A stretch of DNA of 64,000 bases. Source: Clostridiales bacterium (GTDB lineage Bacteria; Bacillota; Clostridia; Christensenellales; QALW01). The stretch lies in NCBI GenBank assembly GCA_015069575.1, contig SVIH01000010.1, positions 1 through 64,000 on the forward strand, read 5' to 3'. Under the pieces are notes generated by a model. The model was not told where the DNA came from. It was given only the letters and a program-made list of their open reading frames with translations, and made no database searches. Numbering within the stretch: position 1 is the stretch's first letter; every line of letters begins with the position of its first letter. Positions 18,275-27,112 of the stretch are shown piece after piece. Made by a program: the position numbers and the translations under genes.

Positions 18275-18403
18275 AAAAAGCACAAGAAACTCTTGCAACT
18301 GCGTGTTGTGAACGGTGTAATTGCTCAATCACTTACCGCTTTTGTAAGCTCCTTCGCAATTAACCGCCCACGCCACTGATTTGCAAGCTTTCTTGCACTT
18401 TTT
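18273..18403 (+). repeat. Long imperfect inverted repeat after glgD
   Basis: The ends AAAAAGCACAAGAAACTC and its near-complement GCTTTCTTGCACTTTTT pair, and the inner arms continue to match (CTTGCAA with TTGCAAG, then CGGTGTAATTGC with GCAATTAACCG). The whole of about 130 bases can fold into one long hairpin. It could act as a terminator for glgD, be a MITE-like element or be a structured RNA. No coding frame was seen. Confidence 0.55.
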
Positions 18404-18423
18404 GCGTAGCACGAGATAATCAA

Positions 18424-18453
18424 TAAAAAAAGCCCCCTATTTTTAGGGGGCTT
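18424..18453 (-). terminator. Terminator for the zinc-ribbon membrane protein gene
   Basis: AAGCCCCC and GGGGGCTT form the stem; on the minus strand it is followed by a T run. It lies four bases beyond that gene's stop. Confidence 0.8.
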
Positions 18454-18456
18454 GTC

Positions 18457-18951
18457 TTATACTCCTGGGTAAAATCTTTGACCGCAAACCTGACATACAT
18501 TTACAACATCGCAACTTCCTATTAATTCACGAGCAACTGAATATCCTATGGCTGTAGTATCTGGACGAGTTCTTAGTGCTGTAATAGTTGTGGATGCACA
18601 TCTTGGACAACTTACAATACCTTGTGCAGCAAGGTTTCTACGTTTTATCTCAATTTCCTTTAAACGCTGATTTTCTCTAATACGTTGCTGTTCGGCTGCG
18701 TATTTTTTTGCTTGTATTTTTTTATTATAATTGGCGGGTCCCATCGCTTGTAATTCTTTAAGTTTCTTTAATAGGTAAAAACCTAAAAACAATGAAATAA
18801 TTGAAATAAAAATAACGAACAATCCTGTGCCTGATTCTTTGAGATTAAAAAAACAAATCCCGCCAACAAAGAAGATAAATGCACCAATAAAAGACACAAC
18901 AGAGCAACAGCCGTAAACAAAAACAAGTTCTTCGTATTTTGATTCTTTCAT
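18457..18951 (-). CDS. Two-TM membrane protein with C-terminal zinc ribbon
   Basis: The 164-residue product has two hydrophobic segments (about residues 10-35 and 43-62), then a basic helical stretch rich in K, R, Q and E (about 75-110), and ends with a zinc ribbon CPRC...CQVC. The cytoplasmic tail probably binds metal and perhaps nucleic acid or protein. No specific family is recognised. ATG 18951 follows AAAGGTG; an upstream in-frame start at 18999 lies inside a palindrome and is rejected. It is divergent from an XRE regulator with which it shares a palindromic control region. Confidence 0.65.
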   Translation of the reverse strand: MKESKYEELVFVYGCCSVVSFIGAFIFFVGGICFFNLKESGTGLFVIFISIISLFLGFYLLKKLKELQAMGPANYNKKIQAKKYAAEQQRIRENQRLKEIEIKRRNLAAQGIVSCPRCASTTITALRTRPDTTAIGYSVARELIGSCDVVNVCQVCGQRFYPGV

Positions 18952-18992
18952 AAATGTTACACCTTTCCATATGTAATATATGTCTATTATAA

Positions 18993-19038
18993 CATACAAT
19001 TTATTATTTGTCTATGAAAATAGACAATAAATTGTATG
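18993..19038 (+). promoter_or_regulatory. Palindromic operator between divergent genes
   Basis: CATACAATTTATT...GTCTAT (18993-19015) is mirrored by ATAGACAATAAATTGTATG (19020-19038), with four extra bases in the left arm. It sits between the membrane protein and the XRE regulator and is the obvious binding site for the latter. Confidence 0.55.
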
Positions 19039-19072
19039 ATTTTTGTTATCCTATTTAATAGGGTGATAAATT

Positions 19073-19318
19073 ATGGATTTTAATAATGATTCCGTAGGTA
19101 AAGTCATTAAAAAATTAAGAAAAGAAAAAAACCTTTCGCAAGAAGTTTTAAGCGGGTTTGCGTGTATTGCGCGTAGTCATCTTGCGATGATTGAGTCAGG
19201 CACGAAGCAACCTAATTTTGAAACTATATGGAAGATTGCATATGCCCTTGAAATTCCACCCCATAAACTTGTTGAATTGATTGAAATTGAAACTAATAGG
19301 CAACAGAAGAATATATAA
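19073..19318 (+). CDS. XRE-family helix-turn-helix regulator
   Basis: The 81-residue protein is nearly all one Cro/C1-type domain: VIKKLRKEKNLSQEVLSGFACIARSHLAMIESG, then PNFETIWKIAYALEIPPHKL. It probably binds as a dimer to the palindrome at 18993-19038 and controls itself and the divergent membrane protein (inferred from position). The start has a GGGTG ribosome site. A GGACGG/CCGCCC hairpin near 19325-19351 is a possible weak terminator. Confidence 0.8.
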   Translation: MDFNNDSVGKVIKKLRKEKNLSQEVLSGFACIARSHLAMIESGTKQPNFETIWKIAYALEIPPHKLVELIEIETNRQQKNI

Positions 19319-19371
19319 TAAACAAAGGACGGTATAAATAACCGCCCTTTATTGTTTTCTTTTAAAAACTG

Positions 19372-19399
19372 TTGCAAAAAAAATAAAATATGGTATAAT
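19372..19399 (+). promoter_or_regulatory. serS promoter
   Basis: TTGCAA (19372-19377) and TATAAT (19394-19399) are 16 bases apart, with TG one base upstream of the -10 (TGGTATAAT). Confidence 0.75.
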
Positions 19400-19431
19400 T
19401 TCACATATAATCTCGTTTAAGGAGAAAAGTT

Positions 19432-20718
19432 ATGATTGATATTAAATTTTTAAGGGAAAACCCCGAAATCGTAAAGCAGAATATTAAAAACAAGTTTCAG
19501 GATTCCAAGTTGCCACTTGTGGACGAGGTTATTGAACTTGATAAGGAAAACCGCAAGACTATTCAGTTAGCTGAAGAATTGCGCGCAAACCGCAATAAAT
19601 ATTCAAAGCAAATCGGCGCGTTGATGGCGCAGGGTAAAAAAGACGAGGCACTTGAAATGAAGAATCTTGTTACCCAGCAGAGTGAGCAACTTGCAGAAGC
19701 TGAAAAGAAAGAAGCGGAACTTCAGGAAAAAATCAAAAATATTATGATGATTATTCCTAACATTATTGACCCTTCTGTTCCAATTGGTAAAGACGATTCT
19801 GAAAATGTTGAAGTACAAAAATACGGCGAGCCTATTGTTCCTGATTTTGAGGTGCCTTATCACTCTGAAATTATGGAAAGTTTTAATGGCATTGATTTAG
19901 ACAGTGCAAGGCGCGTTGCAGGTAACGGTTTTTACTATTTAATGGGTGATATTGCACGCCTTCATTCAGCAGTAATTTCTTATGCCCGCGATTTTATGAT
20001 TGACCGTGGCTTTACTTATTGCATACCGCCCTTTATGATTCGTTCTGATGTTGTTACAGGCGTTATGAGCTTTGCTGAAATGGACGCTATGATGTATAAG
20101 ATTGAAGGTGAAGACCTTTATCTTATCGGCACAAGTGAACATTCAATGATCGGTAAGTTCATTGACCAGATGCTTTATGAAGAAAATCTTCCTTACACCT
20201 TAACAAGCTATTCACCTTGTTTCAGAAAGGAAAAGGGCGCACACGGTATTGAAGAACGTGGTGTTTACCGTATTCATCAGTTTGAAAAGCAGGAAATGAT
20301 CGTTGTTTGCAAGCCTGAAGAAAGCCCCATGTGGTTTGAAAAGTTATGGCAAAATACAGTTGATTTATTCCGCTCACTTGATATTCCCGTTCGTACCTTA
20401 GAATGTTGCTCAGGCGATCTTGCGGATTTAAAGGTTAAATCTATTGATGTTGAAGCCTGGTCACCAAGGCAGAAAAAGTACTTTGAGGTTGGCTCATGCT
20501 CCAACTTAGGCGATGCGCAGGCACGTAGGCTTCGTATCCGTGTAAGCGGAAAAGACGGCAAGTATTTTGCACACACCCTTAATAACACCGTTGTTGCACC
20601 ACCAAGAATGTTAATTGCATTTTTAGAAAACAACCTTAATGTTGATGGCAGCATTTCCATCCCCAAAGCATTACAATCTTATATGGGTGGCAAGGAAAAA
20701 CTTGTTCCTAATAAATAA
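19432..20718 (+). CDS. serS: Seryl-tRNA synthetase
   Basis: The 428-residue class II synthetase charges tRNA-Ser. It has the N-terminal antiparallel coiled coil (about residues 28-100, rich in K, E and Q) that grips the tRNA variable arm, then the catalytic core: GNGFYYLMGD, IPPFMIRSDV, TSEHSMIG, motif 2 CFRKEKGAHG, and motif 3 NNTVVAPPRMLIAFLEN. Length is normal for the family. ATG 19432 follows AAGGAG. It is monocistronic, with its own promoter and terminator. Confidence 0.95.
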   Translation: MIDIKFLRENPEIVKQNIKNKFQDSKLPLVDEVIELDKENRKTIQLAEELRANRNKYSKQIGALMAQGKKDEALEMKNLVTQQSEQLAEAEKKEAELQEKIKNIMMIIPNIIDPSVPIGKDDSENVEVQKYGEPIVPDFEVPYHSEIMESFNGIDLDSARRVAGNGFYYLMGDIARLHSAVISYARDFMIDRGFTYCIPPFMIRSDVVTGVMSFAEMDAMMYKIEGEDLYLIGTSEHSMIGKFIDQMLYEENLPYTLTSYSPCFRKEKGAHGIEERGVYRIHQFEKQEMIVVCKPEESPMWFEKLWQNTVDLFRSLDIPVRTLECCSGDLADLKVKSIDVEAWSPRQKKYFEVGSCSNLGDAQARRLRIRVSGKDGKYFAHTLNNTVVAPPRMLIAFLENNLNVDGSISIPKALQSYMGGKEKLVPNK

Positions 20719-20724
20719 AAAAAT

Positions 20725-20750
20725 AAGGAGTGAAAATTCACTCCTTTTTT
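20725..20750 (+). terminator. serS terminator
   Basis: AAGGAGTGAA pairs with TTCACTCCTT, followed by a T run. It also lies just past the end of the convergent membrane protein gene. Confidence 0.85.
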
Positions 20751-22870
20751 TATTTTAACTTATAAACTTGAACCCCGTTTTCATTATAAACCACATCTGC
20801 TATGTTTTTTATACTGTCTTCGTTTACTGTATAACTGTTTCTTTCATCAGGACCTACAACAATATAATCAACACTATGCTTTTCAAAAAGCGATTTGCTT
20901 GTTTCGGGGTTAGCATACATCTGCTTTACTTCGTTTTGCAATTGGTTATAATCAGGCAAACCATGGGTTGAAAAGAACCAACCGCCACCGCAAACAACAC
21001 TTCTGCCTGTTAAACCTGTAATTGCATTATTGTAGCGGTCATTTGTTAAAAATACTGCATCGTTTTCAGTGTTTTTATCAATCCATTCAGCCGTTTTAAC
21101 ATCTGAAGAAGAAAACATTTCAAATTCGTCTGCAACGTACTCTCTGCCCATAGAAAGCGCACCTGAAAGCACACAAGCAATAATAACGCCAACGGCTAAA
21201 ATCTCTCTGCCTTTTATACTTTTAAGTTTCTGATAAACTGTTACCATATAATCGGCAACTATGCCGATAGCAAGGAAGAATGCAGGATAAATAATCTTGT
21301 TGTTATCATAAACGTTAGGCTGAAGGGAAAATGTTTCAGCCAAAAGCATTAAAACTGCAACGGGGGCAACAACACTTAAAGAGCGTTTATTTGCGTTAAA
21401 TAATGCAGGAATTAATAAAAGTGCAGGTACACCCATATTTTTTACATAGAACCAAAAGTAACTGTCTTTAGAGTTTATCCAGTTAAAGTGTGGCTGTAAA
21501 AAGCCATCGCCTTTTGTCTGGCCAAATGTAAAACAAATAAGCTGAGGCAATGCAAGAACAAGCACGATTATCAGATACAATCCCCATGTGTTAAAAATTT
21601 CTTTTAAATGCCCGTTTAGTATTGCAATAAGAGTTAAACTGATATAAATTAAGGCAATAATAATTCCGCAAGCAGAAAGCACATTCATACCGGCAGTATT
21701 ATAATTAACGTTTGTAATTGAATCACCTGTTTTTATACAAGTTGAAACAAATATTACTACCCCAAGCAATAGAATTGCTAAAGCAATATATAATGCGTAT
21801 TTAGGTTTATATTTCATCATTACATAAAGCCTTGAAAGCATCCAGACAGCTGAAATAATACCAACTGCAAGGAATATATGTGTGCTTATTAAAGGCGTCA
21901 GTCCTGCTAAAATTCCGGCATAAATAAAATTTTTGTTTTCTTTTAAAAAAACTGCCCTGTACAAAAGATATAAACATGCAAAAAGCATCATCCAACCAAA
22001 CAGAGTGGCTCTTTGCGGAATCATCATATCACAAAAGGTGTTTACCCAACGAATCATATTGCCGTCAAGATTGGTGGGTGTTTCATAAAGTTTTTCAAAA
22101 ATGCGGGAAAAATTACCTTCGTTAACCTTTAAATTATCGAAGAAATACATAAACCCGAATCCACCGTTAAAAGCAAATAAAATCCATGCTAAAAGTGCTT
22201 TTGCAAACTTTTTAAGCCAAAGCCGGAAAAAAAGCATTGCTCCTAAATAAATGTTAAATGCACCTAAAATTGTTGGTATAATATAAGACCATCTTAAAGA
22301 TGCGCCAAAAATATAAATTGATGAAGAAACAGTATCACTTAAAAATGGATATGAAACCTGATTTTGCGGTGCGATATTATAATTAAAAGGAACGGTGCCT
22401 TGTTTTATAGGCGAAGTTATAAAACTTAAATGTATATGCACATCGGCATAAGTGCTTTGCCCAAAAATCATTCCGCCTGATTCTGTTGGTTGCATTATGT
22501 GATTAGTTTCAACAATAGCGTAAAAAACAGTCATCAAAACAACAGGAATAAGTGTTAAAAGGTCGTCTTTTGAAAACGAGAAATCAAAAGTTTCCAATTT
22601 TGGTTTTTTTGCAATAAAAAAACTTAATACATTTAATCCCGTTAAAATAACAAGCGCAACAATGTGCGAGGTTATGTTAAATCCGATTAAAAATGAAACT
22701 GCAACAGGTAACCACATTAAAAGCACTGTTCCAAAAACCAAACCAAGCCATAGCCTTGTTATAAAGGAAAGTTTTTTTATTAGGTTGTTTGCAATAAAAA
22801 TACCTGATATTATAAATAAGGTAAAATAAAGGAAACCCATAAGGTTTCCTAAAAAAGTTCCGTTAAACAT
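20750..22870 (-). CDS. Large polytopic membrane protein, GT-C glycosyltransferase-like
   Basis: The 706-residue product has about 14 hydrophobic segments and a C-terminal extracytoplasmic domain of about 130 residues (from about 580; WIDKNTENDAVFLTNDRY, RSVVCGGGWFF). A large first loop holds acidic and His residues (QSTYADVHIHLSF). This resembles lipid-linked-sugar GT-C transferases of the mannosyltransferase/ArnT kind, but no diagnostic family motif was identified. ATG 22870 is chosen over TTG 22879 because AAGGA is correctly placed for it. It starts 19 bases after the dnaA stop, so it is probably read from the dnaA promoter, where dnaN usually sits. Confidence 0.6.
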   Translation of the reverse strand: MFNGTFLGNLMGFLYFTLFIISGIFIANNLIKKLSFITRLWLGLVFGTVLLMWLPVAVSFLIGFNITSHIVALVILTGLNVLSFFIAKKPKLETFDFSFSKDDLLTLIPVVLMTVFYAIVETNHIMQPTESGGMIFGQSTYADVHIHLSFITSPIKQGTVPFNYNIAPQNQVSYPFLSDTVSSSIYIFGASLRWSYIIPTILGAFNIYLGAMLFFRLWLKKFAKALLAWILFAFNGGFGFMYFFDNLKVNEGNFSRIFEKLYETPTNLDGNMIRWVNTFCDMMIPQRATLFGWMMLFACLYLLYRAVFLKENKNFIYAGILAGLTPLISTHIFLAVGIISAVWMLSRLYVMMKYKPKYALYIALAILLLGVVIFVSTCIKTGDSITNVNYNTAGMNVLSACGIIIALIYISLTLIAILNGHLKEIFNTWGLYLIIVLVLALPQLICFTFGQTKGDGFLQPHFNWINSKDSYFWFYVKNMGVPALLLIPALFNANKRSLSVVAPVAVLMLLAETFSLQPNVYDNNKIIYPAFFLAIGIVADYMVTVYQKLKSIKGREILAVGVIIACVLSGALSMGREYVADEFEMFSSSDVKTAEWIDKNTENDAVFLTNDRYNNAITGLTGRSVVCGGGWFFSTHGLPDYNQLQNEVKQMYANPETSKSLFEKHSVDYIVVGPDERNSYTVNEDSIKNIADVVYNENGVQVYKLK

Positions 22871-22889
22871 AAAAATCAATCCTTAAAAT

Positions 22890-24227
22890 TTATTCGCCCT
22901 TTAAACGCATAGTAATATCTTCAATGCAGTTTTTAATTTCGATATCTGTTTTAAGGGCAGTGCGAATCTTACCTATACCATTAATAATGGTTGCATGATC
23001 GCGGCCATTAAACTCATCACCGATTCGTTTATTGGAAAGGGAAGTAAGTTCACGGCATAAATAATATGCAATGTGCCTTGGCTGAACAATTGGTTTATCA
23101 CGCCTTGGGCCAAGAATATCTTCGGGTGTAATATTAAAATATTCAGCAACGGTACTGATTATCATTTCAGAGGTACAATGCTTTTGTATTTCTGCATTAT
23201 AATCCCTTAAAACTTTCCCTGCAAGATCTATCGTGATAGGTTGCCCTGTAGTTGAAGCAAAAACTGTTATACGCTTTAATGCGCCTTCAAGTTCCCTGAC
23301 ATTATCACTGGCTCTTTCTGCTATAAACAGCAAAATGCTATCATCAATGTCAATCTTATCAATTTCTGCTTTTTTGCGCAGAATTGCTGCGCGTGTTTCA
23401 AGGTCAGGGGGAGTAATATCCACAAGTAAGCCGCCTTCAAAACGAGAGCAAAGCCTGTCAGAAAGAGTCTGAATACTCTTAGGCGGACGGTCACTTGAAA
23501 GAATTATCTGTTTATTTGAAGCAAAAAGGTCATTAATATTATGGAATATTTCTTCCTGTGTATGTTCTTTTTTGGTTAAGAACTGAACATCGTCAATCAT
23601 TAAAACATCAACATTTTCACGATACTTGTCCCTGAAAGCATCTATCTGATGTTTAGAAACTGAACGAATATATTCGTTTGTATATTTTTCACAAGTAATG
23701 TAAAGAACTTTAGTATCGGGTTTGTATTTTAAAATGTGGTTGCCGATTGCATGCATAAGGTGTGTTTTACCTAATCCTACACCACCATAAATAAATAATG
23801 GGTTGTTGATGGTTGCAGGTGCTTCAGCAACGCTTAATGCGGCAGCAAAAGCAAACTGGTTACCCGAACCAATAACAAAATTTTCAAAAGTATAACGCTC
23901 GTTAAGCATTGGATAGGGAATAGATGCTTTAGGCTGCAAAGTTGTATCAATAATTGCAGGAGCTTCGCTTTCTAAAACAAGCACAATATCTGCACCCGGT
24001 GAATCAAGCACAATATTAAGGGCTGAAACCAGATAGGCATGCATCATAGTAACAGTCATTAAATGGCGCCTGTGTGTATCAGAAGGTGTTATTAAATATA
24101 ATGTATTATCTTTAAAGGTAAGGGGTTTTAATGTAGCAATGAATGTTTTATATGAAATAGGATTAATATCCTGTGGTGATTGTTCAAGAATAGAACATAT
24201 CTTTTGAAAAAGTTCACTTGCGTCCAT
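22890..24227 (-). CDS. dnaA: Chromosomal replication initiator protein DnaA
   Basis: The 445-residue AAA+ protein opens the origin. Domain I (about 1-85) binds helicase and regulators; domain II is short. Domain III shows Walker A GGVGLGKTHLMHAIGN, Walker B VDVLMIDDVQFL, sensor 1 (ILSSDRPP) and the arginine-finger region SRFEGG. Domain IV carries the DnaA-box reader GPRRDKPIVQPRHIAYYLCRELT and the signature GRDHATIINGIGKI. ATG 24227 is preceded by GGAAGGAGG. The -35 of its promoter overlaps a DnaA-box-like site, consistent with autoregulation. Confidence 0.97.
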   Translation of the reverse strand: MDASELFQKICSILEQSPQDINPISYKTFIATLKPLTFKDNTLYLITPSDTHRRHLMTVTMMHAYLVSALNIVLDSPGADIVLVLESEAPAIIDTTLQPKASIPYPMLNERYTFENFVIGSGNQFAFAAALSVAEAPATINNPLFIYGGVGLGKTHLMHAIGNHILKYKPDTKVLYITCEKYTNEYIRSVSKHQIDAFRDKYRENVDVLMIDDVQFLTKKEHTQEEIFHNINDLFASNKQIILSSDRPPKSIQTLSDRLCSRFEGGLLVDITPPDLETRAAILRKKAEIDKIDIDDSILLFIAERASDNVRELEGALKRITVFASTTGQPITIDLAGKVLRDYNAEIQKHCTSEMIISTVAEYFNITPEDILGPRRDKPIVQPRHIAYYLCRELTSLSNKRIGDEFNGRDHATIINGIGKIRTALKTDIEIKNCIEDITMRLKGE

Positions 24228-24445
24228 AAAAAACCTCCTTCCTTATTTTTGACAGGTGCGATTATCATAACACAAAATAAAACTTTTATCAACAAAAAAA
24301 AGACAACTTTTTTAAAAATTTTTTTAAAATTGTGGATAACTTTTTTTTATATACAACATGTTGTGGTAAGGCAAAAAAAGGCAATTTCTTTAACGATGAA
24401 AACAATATATTTAAATTTTCATTTGACACTTTTAACTGTTTACAC
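24228..24445. other. oriC: Candidate replication origin (oriC), dnaA-rpmH spacer
   Basis: The spacer between divergent dnaA and rpmH is very AT-rich, with long A and T runs. It holds one perfect DnaA box (TGTGGATAA, complement of TTATCCACA, at 24331-24339) and one near-match (TTATCAACA, 24286-24294). No 13-mer array was resolved. Position in the dnaA-rpmH-rnpA-yidD-yidC-jag cluster strongly supports an origin, though a bipartite origin could extend to the other side of dnaA. Confidence 0.6.
24264..24292 (-). promoter_or_regulatory. dnaA promoter
   Basis: Reading leftward, TTGATA (24287-24292) and TATGAT (24264-24269) are 17 bases apart. The DnaA-box-like TTATCAACA (24286-24294) covers the -35. 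Confidence 0.65.
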
Positions 24446-24451
24446 TATAAT
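24423..24451 (+). promoter_or_regulatory. rpmH operon promoter (perfect consensus)
   Basis: TTGACA (24423-24428) and TATAAT (24446-24451) are exactly 17 bases apart, 70 bases before rpmH. Confidence 0.85.
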
Positions 24452-24520
24452 AAAAAGGCTAATATGCATTATAATGTAAATTTGCGCCCAACAGGGCGAT
24501 TATGAAAGGATGAATAAAAA

Positions 24521-24655
24521 ATGTTACGCACTTATCAACCTAACAGACGTAAAAGAAAAAAGGTACATGGCTTCCGTGAAAGAATGAAGACCAAGAACGG
24601 CAGAAACGTTCTTCAGAGACGTCGTCGTAGAGGCAGAAAAGTTCTCAGCGCTTAA
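24521..24655 (+). CDS. rpmH: 50S ribosomal protein L34
   Basis: The 44-residue, very basic protein begins [20 protein letters not shown] and ends [12 protein letters not shown], the full L34 pattern. It packs into 23S rRNA in the large subunit. ATG 24521 follows AAAGGATG. It heads the conserved rpmH-rnpA-yidD-yidC-jag operon to the right of the origin. Confidence 0.96.
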   Translation: MLRTYQPNRRKRKKVHGFRERMKTKNGRNVLQRRRRRGRKVLSA

Positions 24656-24670
24656 TTTGGAGGTGTCCTC

Positions 24671-25015
24671 TTGAAAAAGCAAGATATGTTAAAAAAGAAC
24701 AAAGAGTTTAGATATGTTGTTTCAAGGGGCAAATCATATCAGGCACCTACGATGGTGCTTGTGTGCGCAAAATCAAGGACAGGCATTAAAGCAGGGTTTT
24801 CGGTAAGCTCAAAGCTTGGCAATGCTGTTGTCCGCAACAGAACAAAACGAATAATGCGCAGTGGGTTTACACCTTTAATGCCATATTTAAACGATAATAT
24901 GTGGTATTTTTTTATTGCAAGGCGTGCACTAATTGGTAAAAAAAGCACATTTTGCATGGAAGAAATGCGTTCATTATTGAAAATGGCGGGAATGATAAAT
25001 GAAGAATCCTGTTAA
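24671..25015 (+). CDS. rnpA: Ribonuclease P protein component
   Basis: The 114-residue basic protein is the cofactor of RNase P RNA in tRNA 5' maturation. The family pattern is clear: [20 protein letters not shown] near the start, then the RNR-type signature [17 protein letters not shown]. It starts at TTG 24671, seven bases after GGAGGTG; no ATG fits the family start. It overlaps yidD by 17 bases. Confidence 0.94.
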   Translation: MKKQDMLKKNKEFRYVVSRGKSYQAPTMVLVCAKSRTGIKAGFSVSSKLGNAVVRNRTKRIMRSGFTPLMPYLNDNMWYFFIARRALIGKKSTFCMEEMRSLLKMAGMINEESC

Positions 25016-25247
25016 AAATTTATGCTTATGGCTAATTAAGGCGTATAAAAAAAATATATCACCAAATTTGCCTCCTGCGTGCAGATTTGTTCCAACGTGC
25101 TCCGAGTATGCTTATACTGCCATCGAAAGATTTGGCGTAATAAAGGGCGGGGCGCTTTCTTTGTGGCGTATTTTACGCTGCAACCCTTTTTGCAAAGGCG
25201 GGTATGATCCCGTACCTGAAAAAACAAGACAGGAGAATTCCAAGTGA
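24999..25247 (+). CDS. yidD: Membrane protein insertion efficiency factor YidD
   Basis: The 82-residue product shows the YidD signature: [39 protein letters not shown], then a Cys near [14 protein letters not shown]. It is a small, membrane-associated, amphipathic protein that aids YidC-dependent insertion. It starts inside the end of rnpA and its stop overlaps the GTG start of yidC, as is typical of this operon. Confidence 0.93.
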   Translation: MKNPVKNLCLWLIKAYKKNISPNLPPACRFVPTCSEYAYTAIERFGVIKGGALSLWRILRCNPFCKGGYDPVPEKTRQENSK

Positions 25248-26269
25248 CTTTTATCAGTGAATTTTTTGGATCCATTTTCGAATGGATAAATGGCTTTACT
25301 CATAATTATGGCCTTTCCATTATCCTGTTTACCATAATGTTCAGATTAGTGCTTTTGCCTTTTGATATCCGTAGCCGCATTGGTCAGCGCGAATATACAA
25401 AGAAACTTAAAAAGATACAGCCTGAACTTGATATGATAAACAAGGCATATAAAAATAATCCTGAAAAAGCATCGCAGCAGGCAATGGAAATCAGAAAACG
25501 CGAAGGTATCGGCATGATGCCTAAAGGATGCGGAACTATGCTTTTAACATATCCTATTCTTATTGCGTTTTTTGCGGTATTCCGTAATCTTGCAGCAGAA
25601 AAAATAGTTGAACTTTCAATTTTAACAGATGCACAGGCAATTGAAAATTGGTTTGATACCAATAGCTTTTTATGGGTAAAAAACATATGGCAGCCAGATG
25701 TTTATTTTAACTTCAGCGAAACCTGGGGATTAAGAACACTTTGGATAATTAAGAATGTTGATGGTCATATTATTCCGGCAACCCTTAATCCTGATACTGC
25801 TGCAACAGTTCTCAATACTCTTAAGGCAACACTTCAATCCGCTTATAATGATGGCTTGTTATTTGATTTAGGCGCAGGCTATTATCATTTCAATGATTTG
25901 CAGACTTTTGCTACAGGCGTTTTTGAAGGCTTAAAGAATGTTATGAGCATTGCAGGCGTTCAGGAATACGGTAACGGTTTTTATATCTTGCCGATTCTTG
26001 CAGGCGTTGTGCAGGTGTTAAGCTTTAAAGCAACCGGTCAGCAACAACAAACTCAAGGAACGGATATGCAGGCACAACAGGCGGCTTCAACAGGAAAGTT
26101 TATGCAGATTTTCTTCCCGTTGATGTTTGTGTATTTCTGCCTTGTTTCAAGTACGGCACTTGCTATTTATTGGGTAACTTCAAGCCTTTGCATGATTTTG
26201 GCAAACTTTATTATCAATAAAGTTCTTGATGCCAGAGAAAAGAAAAAAGAAGCTGAAGGAGAAAAATAA
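25244..26269 (+). CDS. yidC: Membrane protein insertase YidC/OxaI
   Basis: The 341-residue insertase helps place proteins in the membrane with or without SecYEG. It has an N-terminal helix, [20 protein letters not shown] with the conserved Arg of the hydrophilic groove, a cytoplasmic coiled hairpin (about 55-95), then further membrane helices, including [25 protein letters not shown]. No lipobox is seen, unlike Bacillus SpoIIIJ. An insertion of about 80 residues lies between the second and later helices (about 130-220). The start is GTG 25244, overlapping the yidD stop. Its end overlaps jag by one base. Confidence 0.92.
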   Translation: MTFISEFFGSIFEWINGFTHNYGLSIILFTIMFRLVLLPFDIRSRIGQREYTKKLKKIQPELDMINKAYKNNPEKASQQAMEIRKREGIGMMPKGCGTMLLTYPILIAFFAVFRNLAAEKIVELSILTDAQAIENWFDTNSFLWVKNIWQPDVYFNFSETWGLRTLWIIKNVDGHIIPATLNPDTAATVLNTLKATLQSAYNDGLLFDLGAGYYHFNDLQTFATGVFEGLKNVMSIAGVQEYGNGFYILPILAGVVQVLSFKATGQQQQTQGTDMQAQQAASTGKFMQIFFPLMFVYFCLVSSTALAIYWVTSSLCMILANFIINKVLDAREKKKEAEGEK

Positions 26270-27030
26270 TGGCAAAAGTTATTGAAATCGAGGGTAAAAC
26301 CATCGATGAAGCTATTTATCTTGGTCTTGATCAGCTTAAACTTACCATTGATGAAGTTGATATGGAAGTTATTGAGTATGGTCAAAAAGGCTTTATGGGT
26401 ATTGGATACAAACCTGCAAAGGTTAAAATAACCCAAAGGGAAGAAGCGATAATACCTGATTTTATTCTTAATAAGGATAAAGAAAAAGCACCCCATAAAG
26501 AAAAACGGGAAAAACCAAGAAAAGATAAAAAAATTGAGGCTTTTGAAGAAAAAAAGGGAGAATATTTTCCTGAAGGAACTGAATTTGTTGAAAATGAAGT
26601 AACAGAGTTTTTACAAGGCCTTATGAACCATATTGGCATAAAAGAAAGTACAGTTAAAGCCGCAAATACCGATAACGGCTTGCTTGTAAATCTTGAAGGC
26701 AACGATATGGGAATTTTAATTGGCAGAAGGGGTGAAACCCTTGATGCAGTACAGTATCTTGCTTCCTTAGTATATAATAAGGATAAGGAAGATTACCATC
26801 GCGTTACAGTAGATACTGAAAATTATCGTAAAAAGAGAGAAAACACACTTATAAGGCTTGCTAAAAAGAAGGCAGGTCAGGTGGCTAAAACAGGCAAAAA
26901 AGTGGTGCTTGAACCAATGAGCCCATTTGAAAGAAGAATCATTCACTTTGCGCTTCAGAACGATAAGTTTGTTACAACTTATTCCGAAGGTGAAGAGCCT
27001 AACCGCCATATCGTAATTGATAAAAAGTAA
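26269..27030 (+). CDS. jag: RNA-binding protein Jag (KhpB/EloR)
   Basis: The 253-residue product has the three Jag parts: the Jag-N domain (1-55, VIEIEGKTIDEAIYLGL...YGQKGFMGIG), a long charged linker (60-105), a KH-II domain (about 110-185, VNLEGNDMGILIGRRGETLDAVQYL) and an R3H domain at the end (ERRIIHFALQ). In Firmicutes it binds RNA with KhpA and affects cell elongation and division. It is the last gene of the rpmH operon, joined to yidC by TAATG. mnmE and mnmG, often next, are absent here. Confidence 0.92.
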   Translation: MAKVIEIEGKTIDEAIYLGLDQLKLTIDEVDMEVIEYGQKGFMGIGYKPAKVKITQREEAIIPDFILNKDKEKAPHKEKREKPRKDKKIEAFEEKKGEYFPEGTEFVENEVTEFLQGLMNHIGIKESTVKAANTDNGLLVNLEGNDMGILIGRRGETLDAVQYLASLVYNKDKEDYHRVTVDTENYRKKRENTLIRLAKKKAGQVAKTGKKVVLEPMSPFERRIIHFALQNDKFVTTYSEGEEPNRHIVIDKK

Positions 27031-27035
27031 ATTTT

Positions 27036-27064
27036 AAAGGACATCATCTGATGTCCTTTTTTTT
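27036..27064 (+). terminator. Terminator of the rpmH-jag operon
   Basis: AAAGGACATC pairs with GATGTCCTTT around ATCT, followed by T8. Confidence 0.88.
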
Positions 27065-27112
27065 GTATATTAATGCTTTTTTTTGTTAAAAATAGTGTTG
27101 AGGTGATTTATT

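Noticed and set aside
24340-24380. Second DnaA box in TTGTGGTAAG
   Set aside because: It lacks the GATAA end of the consensus, so it was not counted.
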